Part shown: positions 9,196-18,227 of the stretch, piece after piece | How positions within the stretch are numbered: position 1 is the stretch's first letter | Layout: each line of letters begins with the position of its first letter | DNA from: Magnetospirillum gryphiswaldense MSR-1 v2 | GTDB lineage: Bacteria; Pseudomonadota; Alphaproteobacteria; Rhodospirillales; Magnetospirillaceae | Assembly (NCBI RefSeq): GCF_000513295.1 | Contig: NC_023065.1 | Location: 3,766,501 to 3,830,500 of the forward strand | Direction: 5' to 3' | Length of the DNA: 64,000 nt | Translations under genes and position numbers: made by a program | Notes under the pieces: generated by a model | The model's input: the letters and a program-made list of their open reading frames with translations, nothing else | Database searches by the model: none | Told to the model about the DNA's origin: nothing

Positions 9196-12100
9196 TTATT
9201 CCGCCGCCACTTCCGCCGGTTTGGTCGCCGGGTGTTCCAGCCGGTTCAGCATTTCCTTGGGCACGATCTGGCGGAACTTGGGCAATTGGCGATCCCAGTC
9301 GGCCAGGATGCTTTCCGCCCAGGCCGATTGGGTTTCGGCCACGTGTTCCTTGATCAGGCCCTTCAACACGCCTTGCCAATAATCGGTTTCGACGCCCTGG
9401 ATGATGATGCTTTCCGGGTTGGCGTTGTGGCCGAAGCGGTTGTCGGTGTCGAAGACGAAGGCCATGCCGCCGGTCATGCCGGCGCCGAAATTGGCACCGA
9501 CCGACCCCAGGATGATTACGGTGCCGCCGGTCATGTATTCGCAGCCGTTGGAACCACAGCCCTCGATCACCGCCACCGCGCCGGAATTCCTGACGGCGAA
9601 GCGTTCCCCCGCCTGACCGGCGGCGAACAATTTGCCGGCGGTGGCGCCGTACAGCACGGTATTGCCGATGATGGTGTTGTCGTTGGACTTGAGCGGGCTG
9701 GACACCGGCGGGCGCACGACGATGGTGCCGCCCGACAGGCCCTTGCCGACGTAATCGTTGGAATCGCCGAACACTTCCAGCTTCAGCCCCTGCACGGCGA
9801 AAGCGCCCAAGCTTTGCCCACAAGAACCCCTGAGGCGCACGGTGATGTGACCGGGCTGCAAGCCGGTCATGCCGTACTTCTTGACGATCTTGTGCGAAAG
9901 CTTGGTGCCGATGGCGCGCTGGACGTTGCGGACGTTATAGGCCAGCTGCATCTTTTCGCCTTCTTCCAACAGCGGCTTGGCGTCCTCGATGATCTGGGCG
10001 TCCAGCGTTTCCGGCACTTCGTTGCGCTCTACTTGCGTGCAATAGCGGGCGTGACCGCCAGCATCGGCCTGGGCCAACAGCGGGTTCAAGTCCAGATCAT
10101 CCAGATGGGCGGCGCCACGGCTGACCTGGGATAGCAAGTCGGTGCGGCCGATGATCTCGTTCAAGCTGCGCACACCAAGGCTGGCCAGGATTTCCCGCAC
10201 TTCCTCGGCGATGAAGCTGAACAGGTTGACCACCTTTTCCGGGCTGCCGGTGAACTTAGCCCGAAGTGCCGGGTCTTGCGTGCACACCCCCACCGGGCAG
10301 GTGTTGGAATGGCACTGGCGCACCATGATGCAGCCCAGCGCGATCAGGCTGGTGGTGCCGATGCCGAATTCTTCCGCCCCCAGCATGGCGGCGATGACGA
10401 TGTCGCGCCCGGTCTTCAACCCGCCATCGGTACGCAATTTCACCCGGTGGCGCAGGCGGTTGAGGGTCAGCACCTGATGGGCCTCGGACAGGCCCAATTC
10501 CCACGGCAGGCCGGCGAATTTGATGCTGGTCTGGGGGCTGGCGCCGGTGCCGCCGACATTGCCGGAAATCAGGATGATGTCGGCCTTGGCCTTGGCGACG
10601 CCGGCGGCGATGGTGCCGATGCCGGACCGCGACACCAGCTTCACCGTCACCTTGGCGATGGGGTTGATCTGCTTGAGGTCATAGATCAACTGGGCCAAAT
10701 CTTCGATGGAATAGATATCGTGGTGCGGCGGCGGGCTGATCAGCATGACGCCGGGGGTGGAGTGGCGCAGCTTGGCGATTTCCACCGTCACCTTGAAGCC
10801 GGGCAACTGGCCACCCTCACCGGGCTTGGCGCCCTGGGCCACCTTGATCTCGATCTCGCGGCAATTGTTGAGGTACTCGGCGGTGACGCCGAAACGACCG
10901 CTGGCGATCTGCTTGATGGCCGAATTGGCGTTGTCGCCGTTGGGACGCGGGCGATAGCGTTCCGGGTCCTCGCCGCCCTCGCCCGACACCGACTTGGCGC
11001 CGATGCGGTTCATGGCGATGTTCAACGTGCCGTGGGCTTCCGCCGACAAGGCGCCCAAGCTCATGCCGGGGGTGAGGAAACGCTTACGGATTTCGGTGAT
11101 GCTTTCCACCTCGTCCACATTAACCGCCGCCCCCGTGGGGGTGAAGTCGAGCAGGTCGCGGATGGAAATGGGCGGAAGCCGGCGCAGGCCGTCCGAGTAC
11201 TTTTTATAGGTGGCGTAGGAATCGGTGGCCACCGCGCTTTGCAGCAGGTGGATCAAGGTGCCGTCGAAGGAATGGGCCTCTTGCCCACGGCGGACGCGGT
11301 AGAAGCCGCCCACCGGCAGCACGGCCTGGGCGGCGGTGAAGCCGGTGGCGTGTTGTTCGATGGTCTTCTTGGCGATGCCGGTCAGGCCGATGCCGGAAAT
11401 ACGGCTGGTCATGCCGGGGAAGAACTCGGCGACCAAAGCGCGCGACAGGCCGATGGCTTCGAAGTTGCAGCCGCCGCGATAGCTGGAAATGACCGAGATG
11501 CCCATCTTCGACATGATCTTCAACAGACCCTGGTCGATGGCCTTCTTGTAATTGCGCACGCATTCTTCCAGCGTCTGGCCGGGGAACAGGCCGCGCCGCC
11601 AGCGGTCGGCGATGGCTTCCTGGGCCAGATAGGCGTTGACGGTGGTCGCACCGACACCGACCAGGACGGCGAAGTAATGTACGTCGAGCGCTTCCGCCGA
11701 ACGGATGTTCAAGCTGGTCCAGGTGCGCAATTTCTCCCGCACCAGATGGGAATGGACGCCGGCGGCGGCCAGGATCATGGGCACGGCGGCGCGGCATTCG
11801 TCCATGGACTTGTCCGACAGGATCAAATGAGTGCAGCCGGCGCGGACCGCCTCTTCCGCCTCGCGGCGGATGCGGGCCAGGGCGTCCTTGAGGGCGTTTT
11901 CCCCCGCCGACGGGTCGAAGGTGCAATCCACCTCGGCGGCGGCAACGCCCATGTAGCGGCGCATGGCCTCGAACTCGGCGGTGGACAGCACTGGGCTGTT
12001 CAGCGCCAGGACGTCGCACTGGCTTTCGTGCTCGTCCAGGATGTTGCCCAGATTGCCCAGACGGGTGCGCAAGCTCATGACCTGGGATTCCCGCAAGGAA

Positions 12101-13725
12101 TCGATGGGCGGATTGGTGACCTGACTGAAATCCTGCTTAAAGAAGTGGTGCAGGCCGCGATAATGGTCGGACAAAACCGCCAGCGGCGCGTCGTCGCCCA
12201 TGGAGCCGATGGCTTCCTTGGCCTCTTCGACCATGGGCTGCAGGATCAGTTCCATGTCTTCCATGGTGATGCCGCAGGCGACCTGACGGCGCTTCAATTC
12301 GTCCGCCGACAGCTCCGCCGGTTCCGGCGCCCCGGTCTTGACCAGGGAATCCAGTTCGGTGATGCGGCTGGTCCACTTGTCATAGGGGGCGCGGCCCGAC
12401 AGCATGTCCTTCAAGTCGCGGTCGCGGTACAGCTTGCCCGCTTCCAGGTCGACGGCGATGGTCTGGCCCGGTCCGACCCGGCTTTTCTCGATGACGTCGG
12501 TTTCCGCCACCTTGACCATGCCGGTTTCCGATCCGACGATCAGCAGGCCGTCCTTGGTGATGGTGACACGCATGGGGCGCAGGCCGTTGCGGTCCATGCC
12601 GGCCACCACCCAGCGGCCATCGGTGGCGCAGATGGCCGCCGGGCCGTCCCACGGCTCGATGACGGCATTGCAATAGCTGAAGAAGGCGCGGTGCGCTTCC
12701 GGCATCTGGGTGTTGGAGCCCAAGGATTCCGGCACCAGCATCTGCTTGACCATGGGGGCGGGGCGGCCGGCGCGGACCATGACCTCGAACACGCTGTCGA
12801 GCGCCGCCGAATCCGAGCTGCCGGCTTGGATGATCGGCTTGATGTCCTCGATGGCCGGACCGAAGGCGTCATGGGCCATGCGCGGCTCGTGCGCCTTCAT
12901 CCAGTTGAGGTTGCCGGCCAAGGTGTTGATTTCGCCGTTATGGGCCAACATGCGGAAGGGCTGGGCCAGCCGCCAAGTGGGGAAGGTGTTGGTGGAATAA
13001 CGCTGGTGATAGATGGCGAAGCGGGAAATGAAGCGCTCGTCCAAAAGATCGGGATAGAAGCTGGTCAGCTGCTCGGCCAGGAACATGCCTTTGTAGATGA
13101 TTGAGCGGCACGACAGCGAGCAGATGTAGAAATCGGTGATGTGCTCGGCCAGCACCTGCTTTTCGATGCGGCGGCGCAGGATGTAAAGGTCGGTCTCGAA
13201 CCGCTCTTCCGGCGTGCCTTGGGTGTTGGCGACCATGATCTGTTCGATCTCGGGCCGGGTGGCATTGGCCTTTTCACCGATGATCGAGACGTCCACCGGC
13301 ACCTGACGCCAGCCATAGATGGCGTAGCCCATGTTCAAGATGGCGGTCTCGACGATGCAGCGGCAGCGTTCCTGCGCCCCCAGATCGGTCTTGGGCAGGA
13401 AGATCATGCCCACCGCCAGCCGCCCCGGCACCGGCTCGTGGCCGGAATGGCGGATGTGTTCCTTGAAGAAATCCTGCGGCAATTCCACGTGGATGCCGGC
13501 GCCGTCGCCGGTCTTGCCGTCGGCGTCCACCGCGCCCCGATGGAACAGCACCCGAAGCGCCTCGATGCCGGCGACCACCACGTCGCGGCGCGGACGGCCG
13601 TCAAGACTGGCCACCAGACCGACGCCGCAGGCGTCGTGGGGCCTGGTGTCGATGCCGGCTTCTTCCAGTGTCGCGGCGTTTTCCAGATACTCGGCAACGA
13701 AGGTTTCGCCGTTGTTCCGGATCAT
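9196..13725 (-). CDS. gltB: Glutamate synthase [NADPH] large (alpha) subunit
   Basis: Makes glutamate from glutamine and 2-oxoglutarate, partnering GltD in the cytoplasm. The 1509 residues contain an N-terminal Ntn-type glutaminase domain, a central domain, the FMN barrel with a 3Fe-4S cysteine cluster (CIMVRQCHSNTCPVGVC), and the C-terminal beta-helix domain. The catalytic cysteine is residue 33 in PHDACGVG, so the first 32 residues are a propeptide to be removed. I chose the ATG at 13725 because GGAGAG lies six bases upstream; ATG at 13737 is an alternative. Confidence 0.96.
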   Translation of the reverse strand: MIRNNGETFVAEYLENAATLEEAGIDTRPHDACGVGLVASLDGRPRRDVVVAGIEALRVLFHRGAVDADGKTGDGAGIHVELPQDFFKEHIRHSGHEPVPGRLAVGMIFLPKTDLGAQERCRCIVETAILNMGYAIYGWRQVPVDVSIIGEKANATRPEIEQIMVANTQGTPEERFETDLYILRRRIEKQVLAEHITDFYICSLSCRSIIYKGMFLAEQLTSFYPDLLDERFISRFAIYHQRYSTNTFPTWRLAQPFRMLAHNGEINTLAGNLNWMKAHEPRMAHDAFGPAIEDIKPIIQAGSSDSAALDSVFEVMVRAGRPAPMVKQMLVPESLGSNTQMPEAHRAFFSYCNAVIEPWDGPAAICATDGRWVVAGMDRNGLRPMRVTITKDGLLIVGSETGMVKVAETDVIEKSRVGPGQTIAVDLEAGKLYRDRDLKDMLSGRAPYDKWTSRITELDSLVKTGAPEPAELSADELKRRQVACGITMEDMELILQPMVEEAKEAIGSMGDDAPLAVLSDHYRGLHHFFKQDFSQVTNPPIDSLRESQVMSLRTRLGNLGNILDEHESQCDVLALNSPVLSTAEFEAMRRYMGVAAAEVDCTFDPSAGENALKDALARIRREAEEAVRAGCTHLILSDKSMDECRAAVPMILAAAGVHSHLVREKLRTWTSLNIRSAEALDVHYFAVLVGVGATTVNAYLAQEAIADRWRRGLFPGQTLEECVRNYKKAIDQGLLKIMSKMGISVISSYRGGCNFEAIGLSRALVAEFFPGMTSRISGIGLTGIAKKTIEQHATGFTAAQAVLPVGGFYRVRRGQEAHSFDGTLIHLLQSAVATDSYATYKKYSDGLRRLPPISIRDLLDFTPTGAAVNVDEVESITEIRKRFLTPGMSLGALSAEAHGTLNIAMNRIGAKSVSGEGGEDPERYRPRPNGDNANSAIKQIASGRFGVTAEYLNNCREIEIKVAQGAKPGEGGQLPGFKVTVEIAKLRHSTPGVMLISPPPHHDIYSIEDLAQLIYDLKQINPIAKVTVKLVSRSGIGTIAAGVAKAKADIILISGNVGGTGASPQTSIKFAGLPWELGLSEAHQVLTLNRLRHRVKLRTDGGLKTGRDIVIAAMLGAEEFGIGTTSLIALGCIMVRQCHSNTCPVGVCTQDPALRAKFTGSPEKVVNLFSFIAEEVREILASLGVRSLNEIIGRTDLLSQVSRGAAHLDDLDLNPLLAQADAGGHARYCTQVERNEVPETLDAQIIEDAKPLLEEGEKMQLAYNVRNVQRAIGTKLSHKIVKKYGMTGLQPGHITVRLRGSCGQSLGAFAVQGLKLEVFGDSNDYVGKGLSGGTIVVRPPVSSPLKSNDNTIIGNTVLYGATAGKLFAAGQAGERFAVRNSGAVAVIEGCGSNGCEYMTGGTVIILGSVGANFGAGMTGGMAFVFDTDNRFGHNANPESIIIQGVETDYWQGVLKGLIKEHVAETQSAWAESILADWDRQLPKFRQIVPKEMLNRLEHPATKPAEVAAE

Positions 13726-13792
13726 GGTGCTCTCCATCAGATGCGGGCCTGAGGCCCGGTAAAGTTCAAGTCGTATGGCGGCGGGGTGGCGG

Positions 13793-14404
13793 TCAGGCGG
13801 CAAAGCCCCAATCGGGCTTCACATGCGCCGGCAGGGCCTCGACCCGTTTTCTCCAGGCGACCATCGACGGATAGGGGCTGGTGTCGATTCCCGCTTCCTC
13901 GGCCACGCTGGCATAGGCGTAAAGGACGATGTCGGCGGCGGTGAAGCGGCCCAAGGCCGCCCAGTCATGGGAGCCGAAATGGCGTTCCAACGCCGCCAGA
14001 CTGTCTTGGGCCACCTCGAGGCGCTGGGCATAGACGTCGGGGCGCTGGGTGTCGCGGCCGGTGATCTTCAGCATGCGGGCCAGCCCGATATTGGGCAGAA
14101 TCTGGCTTTGCTCGAAGAACATCCAGCGCAGCACCTGGGCCCGCTCCAACGGCGCGGTCGGCAACAAGGGCGTGCCTTCGGCCATGTACAGCACGATGGC
14201 GTTGGATTCCGGCAGGCAGGTGCCGTCTTCCAGTTCCAGCACCGGCACCTTGCCGGCGGTGTTCTTGGCCAGGAAATCCGGCTGACGGGATTCCCCCGCC
14301 TTCAGATCCTTGGTCACCACGTGCAGCGGCAATCCCAGATGGCTGGCCAGCAGCCGGACCTTGTAGCCGTTGCGCGACAGCGGGTTGTCATAGAGGGTCG
14401 GCAT
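13793..14404 (-). CDS. Glutathione S-transferase family protein inside the glt operon
   Basis: A 203-residue GST with the N-terminal thioredoxin fold (LYDNPLSRNGYKVRLL, then KVPVLELEDG and the glutathione-contacting ESNAIVLYMA) and a helical C-terminal domain. It starts five bases after gltD and lies 67 bases before gltB, so it must be transcribed with both. A small hairpin (13744-13758) lies between it and gltB. A GST is not a usual part of this operon. A much longer in-phase frame runs upstream into gltD but is an artefact. Confidence 0.87.
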   Translation of the reverse strand: MPTLYDNPLSRNGYKVRLLASHLGLPLHVVTKDLKAGESRQPDFLAKNTAGKVPVLELEDGTCLPESNAIVLYMAEGTPLLPTAPLERAQVLRWMFFEQSQILPNIGLARMLKITGRDTQRPDVYAQRLEVAQDSLAALERHFGSHDWAALGRFTAADIVLYAYASVAEEAGIDTSPYPSMVAWRKRVEALPAHVKPDWGFAA

Positions 14405-14409
14405 GGTGA

Positions 14410-15843
14410 TTACTCCGCCGCGATGCGGCTTTTGGCCTTGATGTAACGGTCGATGGACAGGGCGGCGTCGCGCCCGTCCTTGATCGCCCACACAACCAGA
14501 CTGGCGCCGCGCACGATGTCGCCGGCGGCGAAAACACCGTCCAGCGTGGTCATGTGGGTGCGCTCGTCCATGACCAGGGTGCCCCAGCGGGTGACGTCCA
14601 GCCGCTTTTCGCCGAACAGGCTGTGCATGTCCTCGGGGTCGAAGCCCAGGGCCTTGATGACCATGTCGGCCTTGAGCTCGAAATCCGAGCCGTCGATGGG
14701 TTCCGGCGCCTGCCGGCCCGAGGCGTCGGCCACGCCCAGATGCATGCGCACGGACTTGACGCCGCTGACCTTGTCCGTGCCCAGCACTTCGGTCGGCGCC
14801 GCCATCCAGACGAACTCGACGCCTTCTTCCTCGGCGTGGGCGACTTCGCGTTGGCTGCCGGGCATGTTGGCGCGGTCGCGGCGGTACAGGCACTTCACCG
14901 ACTTGGCGCCCTGGCGGATGGCGGTGCGCACGCAATCCATGGCGGTGTCGCCGCCGCCGATGACCACCACGTCCTTGCCCTTGGCGTTCAACGTGCCGTC
15001 GTCATAGGCGGCGACGCTGTCGCCCAGGCCGACCTTGTTCTGGGTGATCAGGTAATCCAGGGCGGCATGGATGCCGGGCAGCTTGTCGCCCTTGATGCCC
15101 AGTTCGCGGCCCTTGTAGACGCCGGTGGCGATCAGCACGGCGTCATGGCGGTCGCGCAGCTCGGCCAGGCTGACATCGACGCCCACATGGATGCCGGTTT
15201 CCAGCTTGATGCCGGCCTGGGCCAGCAATTGGGTGCGCCGTTCGACCACGCTTTTCTCCAGCTTGAAGCCGGGGATGCCATAGATCAACAGCCCGCCCAT
15301 GCGGTCGTGGCGATCATAGACGGTGACCTGATAGCCTTTCTTGCGCAAGGCCTCGGCTGCCGCCAGACCGCCGGGACCGCCACCGATGATGCCGATGGAC
15401 TGGGCCAGTTCCTTGTGCGGCCGGGGCGGATGGACCCAGCCCTGGGCAAAGGCGAATTCGGTCACGTGCTTTTCGATGGCGCCGATGGTCACCGCCTCGT
15501 GGGTGGATTGCTCCAGCACGCATTTGCCTTCGCACAGGCGGTCCTGCGGGCAGATGCGACCGCAGATTTCCGGGAAGGTGTTGGTGGCGGCCGACATGGC
15601 GTAGGCTTCCTCCATGCGCCCTTGCGCATTCAGCATCAGCCAGTCGGGGATGTTGTTGCCCAGCGGACAACCGATCTGGCAGAACGGAATGCCGCATTGT
15701 TCGCAGCGCGACGCTTGGTCGCCGGCGCGGTCCAGGTCGAAGGCCAGGCTGATTTCGCCGAAATCGCCCTTGCGCGCAGTGGCGGCCCGCTTGTCGGGCT
15801 GCTTTTGGTCGAGCCGGGTGAACTGAAGCATCTTGCGGGTCAT
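14410..15843 (-). CDS. gltD: Glutamate synthase [NADPH] small (beta) subunit
   Basis: FAD-containing electron-entry subunit of glutamate synthase, passing electrons from NADPH to GltB. Visible are N-terminal iron-sulfur cysteines (CEQCGIPFCQIGCP and CGRICPQDRLCEGKC), an FAD-binding GIIGGGPGGLAAAE, and an NADPH-binding VVVIGGGDTAMDCVRTA. The 477-residue start at 15843 (MTRKMLQF) aligns with the family N-terminus and has GAGG nine bases upstream; an ATG at 15867 would add eight residues. gltD comes first in the operon. Confidence 0.96.
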   Translation of the reverse strand: MTRKMLQFTRLDQKQPDKRAATARKGDFGEISLAFDLDRAGDQASRCEQCGIPFCQIGCPLGNNIPDWLMLNAQGRMEEAYAMSAATNTFPEICGRICPQDRLCEGKCVLEQSTHEAVTIGAIEKHVTEFAFAQGWVHPPRPHKELAQSIGIIGGGPGGLAAAEALRKKGYQVTVYDRHDRMGGLLIYGIPGFKLEKSVVERRTQLLAQAGIKLETGIHVGVDVSLAELRDRHDAVLIATGVYKGRELGIKGDKLPGIHAALDYLITQNKVGLGDSVAAYDDGTLNAKGKDVVVIGGGDTAMDCVRTAIRQGAKSVKCLYRRDRANMPGSQREVAHAEEEGVEFVWMAAPTEVLGTDKVSGVKSVRMHLGVADASGRQAPEPIDGSDFELKADMVIKALGFDPEDMHSLFGEKRLDVTRWGTLVMDERTHMTTLDGVFAAGDIVRGASLVVWAIKDGRDAALSIDRYIKAKSRIAAE

Positions 15844-15903
15844 AGCCGGGGCCTCTTTTTCGGGCATGGATCGGGCTGCCTAATTCAGCGCCAATATCTA
15901 TAC

Positions 15904-15919
15904 GGCAGAAGAAATGCCA
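15904..15919 (-). promoter_or_regulatory. Candidate sigma-54 (-24/-12) promoter for the gltD operon
   Basis: The minus strand reads TGGCATTTCTTCTGCC. It has the invariant GG and GC dinucleotides exactly ten bases apart and a good -24 element (TGGCA). Transcription would start about 25 bases before the alternative gltD ATG. Sigma-54 control is common for nitrogen-assimilation genes. I did not find an obvious NtrC site pair in the 190 bases upstream. Confidence 0.45.
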
Positions 15920-16109
15920 AATTCCACTGAAATTTTGCACAAAGGTCAGCTTGGTTGACTAATTTAACCGCCGCGTCGGCGTGGGCGGTGATGGGGTGGC
16001 GCCAAACAGACTGTCCCAAAGTAAAATAATACCGATATGGGACTAATCCCAATGTTCCTGCATTTCGGCGCCAATGCTATATAGGCGTTTGGAAGGCTGG
16101 GGTGTTGCG

Positions 16110-16910
16110 ATGACCTATCTGGATATTGTGCTGATCGCGGTGATCCATGGGCTGGCGGGCGTATTGCCGTTGTCGGCTGGTGGGCATTTCGCCCTGTTCT
16201 CGGGTCTGGCCTCCGATCCCAAGGGCTTCGCCGTCGTTTCCATCGCCGCCCATCTGGGGGTGGCGGCGGGGCTGATGCTGTGGTTGTGGCGGGATTGCCT
16301 GGCCATGGCCACCGGGATTGGCCGCATGGTCAAGGGCAAGTCCGATCCCGGCGGGCGGCTGTTTCTGCTGTTGTTGGCGGCATCGGTGCCGGCGGGTTTG
16401 CTGTCGGCGTGGCTGCTGACCGTGTTGGTGCCGGCCAATGGTCAGGTGCTGGCGGCGGCATGCCTGCTGATTTTTGGCTTGTTACTGGCCTTGGCCGATC
16501 GCTGGGGAGTGACGGTCAGCCGCATCGAGCACCTGGGGTATGGCGCTGCCGCCATCATCGGTCTGGTGCAGATGGTGGCGTTGATCCCTGGTGTGTCGCG
16601 CACCGGCTTGGCGGTCACCGTGGCGCGGGTGTTGGGCTATGAACGGCGCGAGGCCGCGCGTCTGGCTCTGCTGCTGGGGATTCCGGCCCTGATTGGCTTG
16701 GGTTTGTTCAAGCTGTGGCACGTGCGCGAGGCGGTGCCGTTGCTGCTGTCCACCGATCTGCTGTTGACCGCCGGTCTGGCGGCTGCGGCGGCTTGGCTGG
16801 CTGCCGGGGGCATGTTGGCGTGGTTGGGGCGGCACACTTTTCTGCCGTTTTGCCTGTGGCGGATCATGTTGGGGTCCGGGGTTATCGCCCTTTATTTCCT
16901 CTCAGCTTGA
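16110..16910 (+). CDS. Divergent UppP/BacA-like membrane protein lacking catalytic glutamates
   Basis: A 266-residue, very hydrophobic protein with about eight membrane segments. Its fold signature is that of undecaprenyl-diphosphatase (UppP/BacA): the second motif is intact (IPGVSRTGLAVT). The first motif reads HGLAGVLPLSAGGH where UppP has (Q/E)GLTEFLPxSSxGH. Both active-site glutamates are therefore replaced (by H and G), while the final histidine is kept. It may be an inactive or repurposed paralogue. The ATG at 16110 gives the family N-terminus; the upstream in-frame ATG at 16074 is less likely. Confidence 0.7.
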   Translation: MTYLDIVLIAVIHGLAGVLPLSAGGHFALFSGLASDPKGFAVVSIAAHLGVAAGLMLWLWRDCLAMATGIGRMVKGKSDPGGRLFLLLLAASVPAGLLSAWLLTVLVPANGQVLAAACLLIFGLLLALADRWGVTVSRIEHLGYGAAAIIGLVQMVALIPGVSRTGLAVTVARVLGYERREAARLALLLGIPALIGLGLFKLWHVREAVPLLLSTDLLLTAGLAAAAAWLAAGGMLAWLGRHTFLPFCLWRIMLGSGVIALYFLSA

Positions 16911-16998
16911 AGACGTCCCTGCAATCCACTGACTCTGTTGATTTTTACCGTAAAAATTCGCTAGACTTCGGCGATTGTTCATCGCCGGGACCGCCGCC

Positions 16999-17661
16999 AT
17001 GCTCCATCGTTTTGCCCTGTTGGTCCTGCTGGCTGGTCTGGCTGCTTGTGCCCAACCTGCACCGCGGGTGATGCAGGCGCCGCCGCCGGTCCTTGACCCC
17101 GACAGCGCCTGTTTGGCCGAATTGCAGGATATGCGCGTCCGTTTCGAGCCGGTAGCCGCCTTTGGCGACCCCGAGGAAGGCTGCGGCATCGATAATCCGG
17201 TGAAGGTCTCGGGCACGGGCGGGGCCTGGAACCGCCCCGGCGTGGTTGCCTGCCCCATGGCCCGCACCATCGGTCGCTTTGAAAACGAGGTGGTGCAGCC
17301 GGCGGCGCGGGCGCGTTTTGGTCAGGGGGTCAAGCGCGTTCATCATGCCGGCACCTATGATTGCCGGGTGCGGCGCACCTCGACCAAGGTGGCGGCGGCC
17401 TTGGGCGGCAGTCGCGGCGGGCGTCTGTCAGAGCATTCGAAGGGCAGGGCCATCGACATCATGGCCTTCGAACTCGATGACGGCACCATGGTGTCGGTGA
17501 AGAAGGATTGGCGCGGCCAAGGGGCCAAGTCGGCCTTTCTGCAAGAGGTGGCGCGGGCCTCATGCTCGGTGTTCAACGTGACGCTGACCCCCAACCATGA
17601 TCGCCTGCACCACGACCATCTGCATCTGGATATCGGGCCGCACACTCTGTGCGGCTATTGA
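16999..17661 (+). CDS. Extensin-like family lipoprotein
   Basis: A 220-residue predicted lipoprotein: the signal MLHRFALLVLLAGLAAC ends in a lipobox-like LAAC. The mature region matches the bacterial 'extensin-like C-terminal' family, which resembles M15 D-Ala-D-Ala peptidases. Visible metal-site candidates are SEHSKGRAIDI and HHDHLHLDIG, and the cysteines probably form disulfides in the periplasm. The role is likely cell-wall related, which would fit its UppP-like neighbour. An ATG at 16975 would spoil the signal peptide. Confidence 0.75.
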   Translation: MLHRFALLVLLAGLAACAQPAPRVMQAPPPVLDPDSACLAELQDMRVRFEPVAAFGDPEEGCGIDNPVKVSGTGGAWNRPGVVACPMARTIGRFENEVVQPAARARFGQGVKRVHHAGTYDCRVRRTSTKVAAALGGSRGGRLSEHSKGRAIDIMAFELDDGTMVSVKKDWRGQGAKSAFLQEVARASCSVFNVTLTPNHDRLHHDHLHLDIGPHTLCGY

Positions 17662-17774
17662 TCACCCTTGGCGGGTGGAGTCGGGGCTGAGGGAATGCGC
17701 CCGGCGAGGCTGCGCAATAACCGGATCAGACTGTTAACGTCCAGACTGCGCCACATCATCATGTTGGTGTCATC

Positions 17775-18011
17775 CTAACGGGTGCAGCCGCGGCAGCGTT
17801 TGTGCTTGGTCGCCGGCTCGCCGTCATGGGCGTGACGACGTTCACCGACGCCTCCGCACTCGCCCAGCAGGCCGCGCAGGGTGGCGACACAGCGACCGCA
17901 CCGCATCTCGGCGCCGAAATGGCGAAAAACCTCGTCGGCGGCAACGGCGCCGCCGGCCATGGCGGCATGAACCTCGCGGTCGGTGATGGCGTTGCAGACA
18001 CACACATACAT
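17775..18011 (-). CDS. bfd: Bacterioferritin-associated ferredoxin
   Basis: A 78-residue [2Fe-2S] protein that donates electrons to bacterioferritin to release stored iron. It shows the Bfd cysteine pattern: CVC near the N-terminus (MYVCVCNAITD) and CGRC after about 33 residues. The C-terminal tail is extended, basic and histidine/cysteine-rich. It is divergent from bfr1 across a 216-base AT-rich region. I chose the ATG at 18011 because Bfd proteins begin MYVCxC; 20 upstream in-frame codons are unlikely. Confidence 0.9.
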   Translation of the reverse strand: MYVCVCNAITDREVHAAMAGGAVAADEVFRHFGAEMRCGRCVATLRGLLGECGGVGERRHAHDGEPATKHKRCRGCTR

Positions 18012-18054
18012 GGGCGGCCTCGCTTGGGTTTGTCTCACCCTAGTCGATACGCAA

Positions 18055-18071
18055 TTGCGAGGCAATCGCAA
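18055..18071. promoter_or_regulatory. Dyad-symmetric operator candidate between bfd and bfr1
   Basis: TTGCGA-GGCAA-TCGCAA is a perfect inverted repeat with six-base arms in the shared regulatory region of bfd and bfr1. Its form resembles alphaproteobacterial Fur-family sites (TGC...GCA dyads), and the flanking genes are iron storage and release genes. The protein that binds it is not shown by the sequence. Confidence 0.4.
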
Positions 18072-18227
18072 AATAGTGGCAATCCCATAATTTCAATATA
18101 AGTAAATAATGATTTAGTACTTGTGAAAAATTTTGCCAGAACTGTCAATTTTAGACTGGAAGAAGTTGTTGCAAGTAACCACTTCGTACAAGATGCGAAA
18201 AATGCCCGGTTACTTAAGGAGATGAAT

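Noticed and set aside
10276-13104. 942-codon open frame antisense to gltB
   Set aside because: It lies wholly within gltB on the other strand, has no family resemblance, and reflects third-position GC bias of the real gene.
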